Source of the DNA: Isoetes taiwanensis
Lineage: Eukaryota; Streptophyta; Lycopodiopsida; Isoetales; Isoetaceae
Assembly: GCA_021234155.1 (NCBI GenBank)
Contig: JAJEKV010000004.1
Span: 25,711,831 to 25,775,830 of the forward strand
Direction of reading: 5' to 3'
Length of the DNA stretch: 64,000 nucleotides
The notes beneath the pieces are model-generated. The model saw nothing but the letters and a program-made list of their open reading frames with translations, was not told the origin of the DNA and ran no database searches. The translations under genes and the position numbers were made by a program. Position 1 is the stretch's first letter; each line of letters starts with the position of its first letter. Below are positions 22,333 through 35,190 of this stretch, piece after piece.

Positions 22333-25152
22333 TTACTGTATTATATTTTTATCTCCAGGATTTTCCACTAGGTTATAAGTTTGAGTTTCCTCAAATGAGT
22401 TTAGTTCCTCCTTCATGGCTTCTTCCCATTTCGTCTTGTCTATGCTTTCCAATGCTTCTTCAAGCATTTTAGGAACCTCTTCATCCTCAATTAATGCCAT
22501 AATTTGTTCAAAATCCTGTGCCAATTTTGCAATCCTTTTGCTTCTGCCATATTCATTTCTGCCATATAGATCACCTTCCAATCTAGCCTCTTCTCTAAGT
22601 TTTTCCACTTGGCTTTTCTTTTTCTTTGGTATTACATTGTTCTCAGTGAGATTCCCTTCTACATCTTTCTCAATCATACTATTCCTTTCATCTGAAGTTG
22701 TCATTTTTCTGTCACAAATTTCTGATTCACTGTCATAATCCATATCAGCAGTAATATTCTTGCTTTCCTTTTTATGCAAAGTTGCTGGTTTAACACCTGT
22801 TTTTTTATTCCTATCTTTGTACAAAATACTCTCCTCGAACACAACATCTCTGCTCACAACTATGGCTTTGCTATTTGGAATGAAGATCCTATATCCTTTG
22901 CTCTCTTCATCATAGCCCACAAAAAAGCCTATTTCAGCTTTATCATCAAGTTTCTTCCTCAATTCAGAGGGTACATGAACATATGCAAGACAACCATAAA
23001 CTTTGAATCTATCATAATTCAAACTTGCTTTATTTTTAGACCATAATAATTCAGGAATATTACCTTTAGTGCTTGAAGAAGGAAGCTTGTTTTGAATCAA
23101 AATTGCTGTTTTGAGAGCTTCTTCCCAGAGGTAGTTAGGTAATCCACTGTTCTTGATCATAGATCTCACAGCATCCATGATGGTTCTATTTTTCCTTTCA
23201 GCTACACCTTTCTGCTGTGGACTATATCTGCATGTCAATTGTCTCCTTATGCCATTAGCAATGCAAAAAAGCCTAAATTTTGTGGATAAATATTCACCTC
23301 CTCTATCTGATCGAATGCATTTCAATTTCTTACCAGTTTCTCTTTCCATTTCATGTACATATTGTTTAAATGCATTCAAGGCTTGTGACTTCCTTTCAAG
23401 ACAATAGCATTTGCATTTCCTTGAGTAATCATCAATAAAAGAGATAAAATACCTTTTTTGAGTTCTTCCCCTTATGTTTAAAGGACCACATAAGTCTGTA
23501 TGAACCAGCTCTAAAACATCTTGAGCTCTTGTCTTTGATTTTGAAAATGGTAGCCTGTTAATCTTCCCAAGCATGCAACCTTCACATAAATGTTTTTCTG
23601 GATCTATATTGTTGCAATTTATCCATCCTTTGTTAGCTAGGAATTTTAGATTGTTGTGATGAGTATGAGCAAGCCTGTTATGCCAAAGAGCAAAATCTGA
23701 AACTGTTACTGCATTTACTTCCAAATTTTTCAACTGAAATAAATTTCCAACACGAATGGCCTCAAACTTTTTTTCATTTCCCATGTAAATATTACAAGCT
23801 TGAGAGTCAAAGTTGACTCTATAACCTATATCAACCAACTGACTGACTGAAATTAAATTTTTGATAATGCTGGGAACACAAAGAACATTTTCAATGTCTA
23901 CATTTCCTTCCAAGTCAATTAACTGCAATAATCCTCTTGCTTCAATTGATTGTAGAGCTCCATTTCCAACTTGAACATTTTTAGCATGGATCTTTGACAC
24001 CTTCTTGAGCAGATCAGTAGTTTGAACTACTGATCTCTCAGCTCCACTATCAACTACAAAAGGATCACAATGTTTGTTAGCATGTATTTGATGATCAAGA
24101 ACAGCAAGTTCATGTTTTACCTCATCTTCATCATTGCTCTTTTCCTCCTCTTCATGTTCTTTTGTAATAAATGCTTTTTCAGATCCTTTTCCTCCTTTCC
24201 CCCTGCCATAACCTCTTCCACCTCTGCTGGTATTACCTTTTCCCCTTTCTGAATCCTTAGGAGTTGGGCATTTTGCTGCTACATGTCCTCTCCCCCCACA
24301 TGTATAACAGTTAAACTGTTTTTTAAGCTTAGGACAATTATTTTTTAAGTGACCTTGCTCATTACAATAGTAACAAACCCGTTTATCACTTGCTACTTTT
24401 CCCTTTTTCCCAGCATATAAAATCTCAGCAGATTCTTCTTGTCCTTTTACAATTTTTTTCTGCTCAAATTCTGTCCTCAAGATACTTTCAGCTTCATCCC
24501 TAGTTTTTGCTATGTTTCTAATAAATAAAGCCAATTGCTCATTGTCAACTACTGCTCTAGCAATGGTTAAGACCTGATACCTTTCAGTTAGGTCTACTCC
24601 TGCTCCTCCCAAGTCAGCCACAATGTTGTCAAACCTATTAAAAAACTCAGAAATATCTTCATCTTCTTGTATTTTCAGATTTATAAGTTCTTTATCTAAC
24701 AAGTCAATTTGAGAAGATGTTTTCTCCTCAAAATGTTTAAGCAAATACATCCACATTTCTTTTGGTGATTTGTTTCTCAACTTCAACCTTATAGTGGGAC
24801 TTACCTTTGAGGTGATTATCCCTTGAGCCTCTTTGATTCTTGCATACTCGGTTCTTCCAGCTTTTCCACTTGTTGGTCCTCCAACAGATTCTCTAGAATT
24901 TACTTCTCCAGTACTGCCACCTGCATTTTCACCACCTGCATTTTCAGGATTTACAGAAGAACCTTCAGAGTCAGCCCTTGTATTTGTCCTGACAATAGTG
25001 TTTGTCTGATACACATTTACAGGGTTCACCAAATCCCAGAGGTCCTCAACCTCTAGAATATGAGTAATGGCATCCTTCCAGACTTGGAAGCCTGGACCTC
25101 CATTGTACACATCAACACTGCTCAACAAGCTTGAGCCAAATCGACTTGACAT
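22333..25152 (-). CDS. Copia copy 1 Gag-protease-integrase polyprotein (939 aa)
   Basis: This is the longest intact frame in the window. It starts at the ATG 20 bases inside the primer-binding site (MSSRFGSSLLSS). Gag covers residues 1-300, with zinc knuckles CYYCNEQGHLKNNC (about 260-273) and CYTCGGRGHVAAKC (about 282-295). The protease site VVDSGAERSV has catalytic Asp about 368. The integrase HHCC region is at about 491-526 (HNRLAHTHH to CEGC). The integrase triad is Asp 553 (HTDLCGP), Asp 616 (IRSDRGGEY) and Glu 652 (ERKNRT), the canonical D-D-35-E spacing. The frame stops at the entrance to RT after PGDKNIIQ, where about two bases appear lost (copy 2 stops identically). Everything needed before RT looks intact, so this copy is young or well conserved. 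Confidence 0.9.
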   Translation of the reverse strand: MSSRFGSSLLSSVDVYNGGPGFQVWKDAITHILEVEDLWDLVNPVNVYQTNTIVRTNTRADSEGSSVNPENAGGENAGGSTGEVNSRESVGGPTSGKAGRTEYARIKEAQGIITSKVSPTIRLKLRNKSPKEMWMYLLKHFEEKTSSQIDLLDKELINLKIQEDEDISEFFNRFDNIVADLGGAGVDLTERYQVLTIARAVVDNEQLALFIRNIAKTRDEAESILRTEFEQKKIVKGQEESAEILYAGKKGKVASDKRVCYYCNEQGHLKNNCPKLKKQFNCYTCGGRGHVAAKCPTPKDSERGKGNTSRGGRGYGRGKGGKGSEKAFITKEHEEEEKSNDEDEVKHELAVLDHQIHANKHCDPFVVDSGAERSVVQTTDLLKKVSKIHAKNVQVGNGALQSIEARGLLQLIDLEGNVDIENVLCVPSIIKNLISVSQLVDIGYRVNFDSQACNIYMGNEKKFEAIRVGNLFQLKNLEVNAVTVSDFALWHNRLAHTHHNNLKFLANKGWINCNNIDPEKHLCEGCMLGKINRLPFSKSKTRAQDVLELVHTDLCGPLNIRGRTQKRYFISFIDDYSRKCKCYCLERKSQALNAFKQYVHEMERETGKKLKCIRSDRGGEYLSTKFRLFCIANGIRRQLTCRYSPQQKGVAERKNRTIMDAVRSMIKNSGLPNYLWEEALKTAILIQNKLPSSSTKGNIPELLWSKNKASLNYDRFKVYGCLAYVHVPSELRKKLDDKAEIGFFVGYDEESKGYRIFIPNSKAIVVSRDVVFEESILYKDRNKKTGVKPATLHKKESKNITADMDYDSESEICDRKMTTSDERNSMIEKDVEGNLTENNVIPKKKKSQVEKLREEARLEGDLYGRNEYGRSKRIAKLAQDFEQIMALIEDEEVPKMLEEALESIDKTKWEEAMKEELNSFEETQTYNLVENPGDKNIIQ

Positions 25153-25172
25153 TCTGTCAATTACAACCAGAA

Positions 25173-25184
25173 GCTCTGATACCA
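25173..25184 (-). other. Primer-binding site of copia copy 1
   Basis: The minus strand reads tggtatcagagc, the match to the 3' end of plant initiator tRNA-Met typical of copia elements. It lies two bases from the LTR edge. Confidence 0.9.
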
Positions 25185-25186
25185 GA

Positions 25187-25897
25187 TATTAGAATTTTAT
25201 AGAAAAGATCCTTGCACTTGACAATTGACTTAGCACAACTTCAAAGTAACTTCTCTATTGCATTGCAAATTCAACATATAAAAATATCCTTAACCATTGA
25301 CATTAATCATATAGGTTACTGTAGCAATAGAAACGAATGAATCACTGTAGCAAAGATCCCATGTACTGTAGCAATGGAATGATCACAACCTTATTCAATC
25401 GTAATTCCTCCTCAAGTGATCGATCGGACTGCTTCCAATTATCTGAATGCATTTACAGGGAAAATTCTATCTTATTATAAGATTGATCGTCGGTTTAGGC
25501 AGTTAATCCGGCCGCTTTCTTATCTTCTAAAAATGCTCTCCTTTGCCGCCTGACATTTGAACTTATCTGTTATTTTCACCTTGTGTATAATCGTCATTAA
25601 CTGCAATGGTCTTGGCCTTTCTAAGTTAATGTCCTTAACCATTAACTTGGCCCTATACCATATCTCTGGCATGTTTAGGTATATGACCTTTAACCACGTA
25701 TTTACATGGATTAACCTTTTAACCATCATAGGTATATTTGGATCAACATTAGGATCAACATAATACCTTTACAATTCATGTCTTCTCACAATAATATATG
25801 CTGTGGTCTCTCCTGTACAATCAACAGCCAGATGACACTGCTCAAGTCTTTATATTTACATCAATTATGCAATGACCTTAATCACACATTTTCAACA
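25187..25897 (-). repeat. LTR-A, 711 bp
   Basis: On the minus strand it begins tgttgaaaatgtg and ends attctaata next to the primer site. The TG start is standard; the TA end departs from the usual CA and is shared with LTR-B and LTR-C, so it is a family trait. It is the 5' LTR of copy 1 and the 3' LTR of copy 2. Confidence 0.85.
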
Positions 25898-25907
25898 TTC
25901 CTCCTTC
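25898..25907 (-). other. Polypurine tract of copia copy 2
   Basis: The minus strand reads gaaggaggaa directly before the TG of LTR-A, the expected plus-strand primer. It defines the LTR edge. Confidence 0.8.
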
Positions 25908-25986
25908 ATTGCATAATTAAGAAACTCTAAGATCATTTCTGAACTGCTGCACTCTGAATTTCTGAGATCATTCCTGAACTGCAATG

Positions 25987-28900
25987 TTATAAAACTTTGA
26001 GATCAGATTTGAACTGCAAAAACTTTCCTTCTGGTAACCCTTTGGTAAATATGTCTGCAACCTGTTCTCCTGTACTTACATATGTCATTTTAATGTACTT
26101 CTTTGAGGCCATATCCCTGATAAAATGAATATTTAACTCAATGTGCTTGGTCCTTTCACGATCTACTGGATTTCTAACTATTGCTATGCAGCTTTGGCTA
26201 TCAGTTAGAATAGATGTTGAATCATTTTGTTTGCAGTTTAACTCTTCCAACAGCCTTCTCAACCATGTGATTTCCTTTGCAACAAGTGAAGCAAAATGCA
26301 TACTCAACCCGGTGAAGACATTGCTATAGGTTTTGCTTTTGCTTCTCCATGTAATTGCTCCACCTGCTAAGAAAACTACATACCCTGATGTGGATTTCCT
26401 TGTGCTCAAATCCCCTCCCCAATCTGCATCACTGTATGCACATAAGTTAAGATTTGTTGAGTTGAATGTGATTCCATGCTCCTTTGTCCCTTTTAAATAT
26501 CTTAGGACTCTTTTGGCTGCCAACCAGTGCTCCTTGCTTGGATTATTGTTTCTTCTGCTCAATACATTAACAATATAAGCTATATCAGGTCTGCTATTAT
26601 TTGCCACATATAATAAGCAACCGATTAGAGCTCTAAAAGGTTTTTCCTCCATTTCCTTTTTTTTCCTGTTCCTGTCATGTCTTTGTCTGCGCAGTAAGTT
26701 GATGCCCCAGTGTCACTTTGAGTTTTTACTTGGGTAAGCATCTACCATATTGAACCTGCTCAACATATTGTCAATGTGTCTGCTTTGCTTTAGTTTTAGA
26801 ATTTTCTTTTCTCAATCTCTAACCACTTCAATCCCTAAGAATTGTTGAAGCTCTCCTAAATCTGACATTTGGAACCTTCCTTTCAGAATGTTTTTGCAAG
26901 TATCCAAAACTTTTGTGCTGTTTGCTATCATGATACAATCATCAACATATAAGGCAATTATGCAAAAACCTTCATTTACTGAGAACCTATACAAATTCCC
27001 ATCATTTTGAAGTTTCTCAAAACCTTGATCTTTCAGAAAATTGTTTATATACTGATACCATTCCCTTGGAGCTTGCTTCAGCCCATAGACAGCCCTATTT
27101 AGCTTCCATACTTGATCTTCTCCTTTTGCAAAACCTGGTGGTTGCTTCATAAATATATCCTCATCTAACTTAGCATTTAGAAAGGCAGTTTTGACGTCCA
27201 TATGGTGAAGCTCGAGATCCCAAGCATTTGCCATAGCTAATAACAATCTTATGCTTGTGAGCTTAACAATTGGAGAAAATGTTTCCTGATAATCTTTTCC
27301 CTTTTTCTGAGTATAGCCTTGGGCTACCAACCGTGCTTTATACCTCTTGCTACCATCTGCATTAACTTTTATCTTGTATATCCATTTACTGTATTATATT
27401 TTTATCTCCAGGATTTTCCACTAGGTTATAAGTTTGAGTTTCCTCAAATGAGTTTAGTTCCTCCTTCATGGCTTCTTCCCATTTCGTCTTGTCTATGCTT
27501 TCCAATGCTTCTTCAAGCGTTTTAGGAACCTCTTCATCCTCAATTAATGCCATAATTTGTTTAAAATCCTGTGCCAAATTTGCAATCCTTTTGCTTCTGC
27601 CATATTCATTTCTGCCATATAGATCACCTTCCAATCTAGCCTCTTCTCTAAGTTTTTCCACTTGGCTTTTCTTTTTCTTTGGTATTACATTGTTCTCAGT
27701 GAGATTCCCTTCTACATCTTTCTCAATCATACTATTCCTTTCATCTGAAGTTGTCATTTTTCTGTCACAAATTTCTGATTCACTGTCATAATCCATATCA
27801 AAGTGATAATATTCTATGCAAAGTTCTTTGGTTTAACACTGCTTTTTTTATTCCTATCTTTGTACAAAATACTCCGAACACAACATCTCTGCTCACAACT
27901 ATGGCTTTTGCTATTTGGAATGAAGATCCTATATCCTTTGCTCTCTTCATCATAGCCCACAAAAAGCCTATTTCAGCTTTATATCATCAAGTTTCTTCCT
28001 CAATTCGAGGGTACATGAACATATGCAAGACAACCATAAACTTTGAATCTATCATAATTCAAACTTGCTTTATTTTTAGACCATAATAATTCAGGAATAT
28101 TACCTTTAGTGCTTGAAGAAGGAAGCTTGTTTTGAATCAAAATTGCTGTTTGAGAGCTTCTTCCCGTGGTAGTTAGGTAATCCCTTTGTTCTTGATCATA
28201 GATCTCCACGGCATCCATGATGGTTCTATTTTTCCTTTCATTTACACCTTTACTTTGTGGACTATATCTGCATGTCAATGTCTCCTTATGCCATTAGCAA
28301 TGCAAAAAGCCTAAATTTTGTGGATAAATATTCACCTCCTCTATCGATCGAATGCATTTCAATTTCTTACCGTTTCTCTTTCCATTTCATGCGTATTGTT
28401 TAAATGCATTCAAGGCTTGTGACTTCCTTTCAAGACAATAGCATTTGCATTTCCTTGAGTAATCATCAATAAAAGAGATAAAATACCTTTTTTGAGTTCT
28501 TCCCCTTATGTTTAAAGGACCACATAAGTCTGTATGAACCAGCTCTAAAACATCTTGAGCTCTTGTCTTTGATTTTGAAAATGGTAGCCTGTTAATCTTC
28601 CCAAGCATGCAACCTTCACATAAATGTTTTTCTGGATCTATATTGTTGCAATTTATCCATCCTTTGTTAGCTAGGAATTTTAGATTGTTGTGATGAGTAT
28701 GAGCAAGCCTGTTACGCCAAAGAGCAAAATCTGAAACTGTTACTGCATTTACTTCCAAATTTTTCAACTGAAATAAATTTCCAACACGAATGGCCTCAAA
28801 CTTTTTTTCATTTCCCATGTAAATATTACAAGCTTGAGAGTCAAAGTTGACTCTATAACCTATATCAACCAACCAATACATTTTAAATTAAATTTTTGAT

Positions 28901-30205
28901 AATGCTGGGAACACAAAGAACATTTTCAATGTCTACATTTCCTTCCAAGTCAATTAACTGCAATAATCCTCTTGCTTCAATTGATTGTAGAGCTCCATTT
29001 CCAACTTGAACATTTTAGCATGGATCTTTTGACACCTTCTTGAGCAGAGATCAAGTAGTTTGAACTCACGATCTCTAAAACTCCACTATCAACTACAAAA
29101 GGATCACAATGTTTGTTAGCATGTATTTGATGATCAAGAACAGCAAGTTCATGTTTTACCTCATCTTCATCATTGCTCTTTTCCTCCTCTTCATGTTCTT
29201 TTGTAATAAATGCTTTTTCAGATCCTTTTCCTCCTTTCCCCCTGCCATAACCTCTTCCACCTCTGCTGGTATTACCTTTTCCCCTTTCTGAATCCTTAGT
29301 AGTTGGGCATTTTGCTGCTACATGTCCTCTCCCCCCACATGTATAACAGTTAAACTGTTTTTTAAGCTTAGGACAATTATTTTTTAAGTGACCTTGCTCA
29401 TTACAATAGTAACAAACCCGTTTATCACTTGCTACTTTTCCCTTTTTCCCAGCATATAAAATCTCAGCAGATTCTTCCTGTCCTTTTACAATTTTTTTCT
29501 GCTCAAATTCTGTCCTCAAGATACTTTCAGCTTCATCCCTAGTTTTTTGCTATGTTTCTAATAAATAAAGCCAATTGCTCATTGTCAACTACTGCTCTAG
29601 CAATGGTTAAGACCTGATACCTTTCAGTTAGGTCTACTCCTGCTCCTCCCAAGTCAGCCACAATGTTGTCAAACCTATTAAAAAACTCAGAAATATCTTC
29701 ATCTTCTTGTATTTTCAGATTTATAAGTTCTTTATCTAACAAGTCAATTTGAGAAGATGTTTTCTCCTCAAAATGTTTAAGCAAATACATCCACATTTCT
29801 TTTGGTGATTTGTTTCTCAACTTCAACCTTATAGTGGGACTTACCTTTGAGGTGATTATCCCTTGAGCCTCTTTGATTCTTGCATACTCGGTTCTTCCCA
29901 GCTTTCCACTTGTTGGTCCTCCAAATGTTTCTCTAGAATTTACTTCTCCAAAGATCTGCCACCTGCATTTTTCCCACTGCATCTTGAGTTCTGGAAGAAG
30001 AACCTTCAGAGTCAGCCCTTGTATCTGTCCTGACAATAGTGTTTGTTTGATACACATTTACAGGGTTCACCAAATCCCAGAGGTCCTCAACCTCTAGAAT
30101 ATGAGTAATGGCATCCTTCCAGACTTGGAAGCCTGGACCTCCATTGTACACATCAACACTGCTCAACAAGCTTGAGCCAAATCGACTTGACATTCTGTCA
30201 ATCAC
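25987..30205 (-). pseudogene. Copia copy 2 Gag-Pol, broken into about eight frames
   Basis: All domains are present in order but in separate open pieces: Gag start 29,933-30,205, Gag 29,539-30,057, zinc knuckles and protease start 28,977-29,519, integrase 28,387-28,881 and 28,000-28,278, linker 27,386-27,796, RT 26,812-27,330 with YVDDCIMIA, and RNase H/tail 25,987-26,652 ending IFTKGLPEGKF. The protease DSGA is altered to DSGV followed by a frame change. The RNase H block that reads MSSAEAEYAA in copy 3 is replaced here by unrelated residues. Most breaks against copy 1 lie at CAG or CTG sites, which may mean read errors rather than decay. Confidence 0.85.
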
Positions 30206-30213
30206 AACCAGAA

Positions 30214-30225
30214 GCTCTGATACCA
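30214..30225 (-). other. Primer-binding site of copia copy 2
   Basis: The minus strand reads tggtatcagagc, identical to copy 1, two bases from LTR-B. Confidence 0.9.
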
Positions 30226-30227
30226 GA

Positions 30228-30926
30228 TATTAGAGTTTTATAGATATGATCCTTACACTTGACAATTGACTTAACACAACTTCAATGGAACTTATCTATT
30301 TGCATTGCAAATTCAACATATAAAATATCCTTAACCATTGACATTAATCATATAGGTTATTTGTGGCAATAGAAACAAATGAATCATCAGAGCAAAGATC
30401 CCATGTCTTTGTAAAGTAATGGAATGATCACAACCTTATTCAATCATAATTCCTCTTCAAGTGATCGATCGGCATGCTCCTTATTATCTGAATACATTTA
30501 CAGGGATAATTCTGTCTTCTTATAAGGTTGATCGACGGTTTAGGCAGTTAATCCGGCCGTTTTCTTATCTTCTAAATATGCTCTCCTTTGCCGCCTAACA
30601 TTCGATCTTATCTGCTATTTTCACCTTACGTATAACCGTCATTAACAGTAATGGTCTTGGCCTTGCTAAGTTAATGTCCTTAACCATTAACTTGGCCCTT
30701 TACCATATCTCTAGCATGTTTAGGTCTATAACCATGTATCAACATGGATTACCTTTTTAACCATTATAGGCATATTTGGATCAACATAATGCCTTCACAA
30801 TTCAAGTCTTCTCACAATAATATATCTTTACATGGTCTCTCTGTACAATCAATGTGACGGATGACACCGCCGAAGTCTTTATATTTACATCAATTATGCA
30901 ATGACCTTAATCACATATTTTCAACA
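30228..30926 (-). repeat. LTR-B, 699 bp
   Basis: It has the same ends as LTR-A (tgttgaaaat start, ctaata end). It differs from LTR-A by scattered substitutions and small indels. It is shared by copies 2 and 3. Confidence 0.85.
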
Positions 30927-30936
30927 TTCCTCCTTC
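30927..30936 (-). other. Polypurine tract of copia copy 3
   Basis: The minus strand reads gaaggaggaa next to the TG of LTR-B, identical to the copy 2 tract. Confidence 0.8.
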
Positions 30937-30997
30937 ATTGCATAATTAAGAAACTCTAAGATCATTTTACGAACCTTTTCAGATTTAATTTCCTAGA

Positions 30998-32062
30998 TCA
31001 TTCCCGGACTGCAATGTTATAAAACTTTGAGATTAGATTTGAACTGCAAAAACTTTCCTTCTGGTAACCCTTTGGTAAATATATACGCCTTTGTTCTCCT
31101 GTGCTTACATATGTCATTTTAATGTACTTCTTTGAGGCCATATCCCTGATAAAATGAATATTTAACTCAATGTGCTTGGTCCTTTCACGATCTACTGGAT
31201 TTCTAACTATTGCTATGCAGCTTTGGCTATCAGTTAGAATAGATGTTGAATCATTTTGTTTGCAGTTTAACTCTTCCAACAGCCTTCTCAACCATGTGAT
31301 TTCCTTTGCAACAAGTGAAGCAGCTGCATACTCAGCTTCAGCTGAAGACATTGCTATAGGTTTTTGCTTTTTGCTTCTCCATGTAATTGCTCCACCTGCT
31401 AAGAAAACTACATACCCTGATGTGGATTTCCTTGTGCTCAAATCCCCTCCCCAATCTGCATCACTGTATGCACATAAGTTAAGATTTGTTGAGTTGAATG
31501 TGATTCCATGCTCCTTTGTCCCTTTTAAATATCTTAGGACTCTTTTGGCTGCCAACCAGTGCTCCTTGCTTGGATTATTGTTCCTTCTGCTCAATACATT
31601 AACAATATAAGCTATATCAGGTCTGCTATTATTTGCCACATATAATAAGCAACCGATTAGAGCTCTAAAAGGTTTTTCCTCCATTTCCTTTTGCTCCTGT
31701 TCTGTCATGTCTTTGTCTGCAGTAAGTTGATGCCCTGGTGTCACTGGAGTTTTTACTGGGTAAGCATCTACCATATTGAACCTGCTCAACATATTGTCAA
31801 TGTGTCTGCTTTGCTTTAGTTTTAGAATTTTCTTTTCTCGATCTCTAACCACTTCAATCCCTAAGAATTGTTGAAGCTCTCCTAAATCTGACATTTGGAA
31901 CCTTCCTTTCAGAATGTTTTTGCAAGTATCCAAAACTTTTGTGCTGTTTGCTATCATGATACAATCATCAACATATAAGGCAATTATGCAAAAACCTTCA
32001 TTTACTGAGAACCTATACAAATTCCCATCATTTTGAAGTTTCTCAAAATCTTGATCTTTCAA
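30998..32062 (-). pseudogene. Copia copy 3 reverse transcriptase-RNase H, 354-codon open part
   Basis: This is the best preserved RT-RNase H piece in the array. Near its start it holds YVDDCIMIA, then the connection domain (SRHIDNMLSRFNMVDAYP, RALIGCLLYVANNSRPDIAY). The RNase H domain follows, with YSDADWGGDLSTRKSTSGY and MSSAEAEYAAASLVAKE intact. Near the end the frame slips after STGEQ, so the usual ADIFTKGLP tail is lost; the DNA there reads atatacgcctttg where copy 2 has atgtctgcaacctg. The first part of RT (32,122-32,358) is in another frame. Confidence 0.85.
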
Positions 32063-35000
32063 AAATTGTTTATATACCGTAATACCATTCTTGGAGCTTG
32101 CTTCAGCCCATAGAACAGCCCCTATTTAGCTTCCATACTTGATCTTCTCCTTTTTGCAAAACCTGGTGGTTTATTCATAAATATATCCTCATCTAACTTA
32201 GCATTTAGAAGGCGGTTTTGACGTCCATATGGTGAAGCTTCGAGATCCCAAGCATTTGCCATAGCTAATAACAATCTTATGCTTGTGAGCTTAACAATTG
32301 GAGAAAATGTTTCCTGATAATCTTTTCCCTTTTTCTGAGTATAGCCTTGGGCTACCAACCGTGCTTTATACCTCTTGCTACCATCTGCATTAACTTTTTA
32401 TCTTGTATATCCATTTCTTTGATTATATTTTTATCTCCGTGTTTTCCACTAGGTTATAAGTTTGAGTTTCCTCAAATGAGTTTAGTTCCTCCTTCATGGC
32501 TTCTTCCCCATTTCGTCTTGTCTATGCTTTCCAATGCTTCTTCAAGTTTAGGAACCTCTTCATCCTCAATTAATGCCATAATTTGTTCAAAATCACGTTA
32601 TGGAATTTGCAATCCTTTTGCTTCGCCATATTCATTTCTGCCATATAGATCACCTTCCAATCTAGCCTCTTCTCTAAGTTTTTCACTTGGCTTTTCTTTT
32701 CTTTGGTATTACATTGTTCTCGCAGTGAGATTCCTTCTACATCTTTCTCAATCATACTATTCCTTTCATCTGAAGTTGTCATTTTTTAAATCACAAATTT
32801 CGATTCAATCATCATAATCCATATCGCTAGTAATATTCTTGCTTTCTTTTATGCAAAGTTGCTGGTTTAACACTGTTTTTTATTCCTATCTTTGTACAAA
32901 ATACTCTCCTCGAACACAACATCTCTGCTCACAACTATGGCTTTGCTATTTGGAATGAAGATCCTATATCCTTTGCTCTCTTCATCATAGCCCACAAAAA
33001 AGCCTATTTCAGCTTTATCATCAAGTTTCTTCCTCAATTCAGAGGGTACATGAACATATGCAAGACAACCATAAACTTTGAATCTATCATAATTCAAACT
33101 TGCTTTATTTTTAGACCATAATAATTCAGGAATATTACCTTTAGTGCTTGAAGAAGGAACAAAATTGCTATTTTGAGAGCTTCTTCCCAGAGGTAGTTAG
33201 GTAATCCACTGTTCTTGATCATAGATCTCACAGCATCCATGATGGTTCTATTTTTCCTTTCAGCTACACCTTTCTGCTGTGGACTATATCTGCATGTCAA
33301 TTGTCTCCTTATGCCATTAGCAATGCAAAAAAGCCTAAATTTTGTGGATAAATATTCACCTCCTCTATCTGATCGAATGCATTTCAATTTCTTACCAGTT
33401 TCTCTTTCCATTTCATGTACATATTGTTTAAATGCATTCAAGGCTTGTGACTTCCTTTCAAGACAATAGCATTTGCATTTCCTTGAGTAATCATCAATAA
33501 AAGAGATAAAATACCTTTTTGAGTTCTTCCCCTTATGTTTAAGGACCACATAAGTCCTGTGATGAACCAGCTCTAAAAACATCTTGAGCTCTTGTCTTTG
33601 ATTTTGAAAATGGTAGCTCAGTTAATCTTCCCAAGCATGCAACCTTCACATAAATGTTTTACGGATCTATATTGTTGCAATTTATCCATCCTTTGTTAGC
33701 TAGGGGATTTTAGATTGTTGTGATGAGTATGAGCAAACAAACCGGTTATGCCAAAGAGCAAAATCTCTCGGAACCGGCAATTTGCATTTACTTCCAAATT
33801 TTTCAACCCGAAATAAATTTCCAACACGAATGGCCTCAAACTTTTTTCATTTCCCATGTAAATATTACAAGCTTGAGAGTCAAAGTTGACTCTATAACCT
33901 ATATCAACCAACTGGTAAAATTAAATTTTTTGATAATCTTTGGGAACACAAAGAACATTTTCAATGTCTACATTTCCTTCCAAGTCAATTAACGCAATAA
34001 TCCTCTTGCTTCAATTGATTGTAGAGCTCCATTTCCAACTTGAACATTTTAGCATGGATCTTTGATTACCCTTCTTGAGCAGATCGATGGTTTGAACTCA
34101 CTTGATCTCAGCTCCACTATCAACTACAAAAGGATCACAATGTTTTTGTTAGCATGTATTTGATGATCAAGAACAGCAAGTTCATGTTTTTACCTCATCT
34201 TCATCATTGCTCTTTTCCTCCTCTTCATGTTCTTTTGTAATAAATGCTTTTTTCAGATCCTTGTCCTCCTTTCCCCCGCCATATCCCTCTTCCACCTCTG
34301 CTGGTATTACCTTTTCCCCTTTCTGAATCCTTAGGAGTTGGGCATTTTTGTCGCTACATGTCCTCTCCCCACATGTATAACAGATTAAAAGTTTTTAAGC
34401 TTAGGGACAATTATTTTTAAGTGACCTTGCTCATTACAATAGTAACAAACCCGTTTATCACTTGCTTTTCCCTTTTTCCCAATATAAAAATCTCGTGATT
34501 CTTCCCTGTCCTTTTACAATTTTTTACGCTCAAATTCTGTCCTCAAGATACTTTCAGCTTCATCCCTAGTTTTTGCTATGTTTCTAATAAATAAAGCGAA
34601 TTGCTCATTGTCAACTCATAGCAATGGTTAAGACACGATACCTTTGGTTAGGTCTACTCCCCGCCCTCCCAAATCAGCCACAATGTTGTCAAACCTATTA
34701 AAAAACTTCGAAATATCTTCATCTTCTTGTATTTTCAGATTTATAAGTTCTTTATCTAACAAGTCAATTTGAGAAGATGTTTTCTCCTCAAAATGTTTAA
34801 GCAATACATCCACATTTCTTTTGGTGATTTGTTTCTCAACTTCAACCTTATAGTGGGACTTACCTTTGAGGTGATTATCCCTTGAGCCTCTTTGATTCTT
34901 GCATACTTTCGGTTCTTCCAAATTTTCCACTTGTTGGTCCTCCAACAGATTCTCTAGAATTTACTTCTCGATCTTGCCACTGCATTTTCACCACACCATC

Positions 35001-35190
35001 TTGAGTTCTGAAGAACAACCTTGAGTCAGCCCTTGTATTTGTCCCTCGACAATAGTGTTTGTCGATACACATTCTGAGGGGTTCACCAAATCCGGAGGTC
35101 CTCAACCTCTAGAATATGAGTAATGGCATCCTTCGGACTTGGAGGCACGGACCTCCATTGTACATCAACAACTGCTCAACAAGCTTGAGC
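32063..35190 (-). pseudogene. Copia copy 3 Gag to RT entrance, heavily broken
   Basis: Pieces include RT start 32,122-32,358, linker 32,570-32,782 and 32,867-33,097, integrase 33,094-33,582 (IRSDRGGEY and ERKNRTIMDA intact), 33,696-33,911, and Gag 34,628-34,945 and 34,875-35,105. The zinc knuckle and protease part (about 34,050-34,500) has no long frame. Compared with copy 1 there are dozens of one- to five-base changes, very often where copy 1 has ctg or cag. The degraded primer site at 35,226-35,238 (gctttcgatgcgg for gctctgatacca) fits the same pattern. Confidence 0.8.

Noticed and set aside
22415-24252. Plus-strand open frames across the copia array
   Set aside because: They are antisense shadows of Gag-Pol, repeated identically in the other copies.
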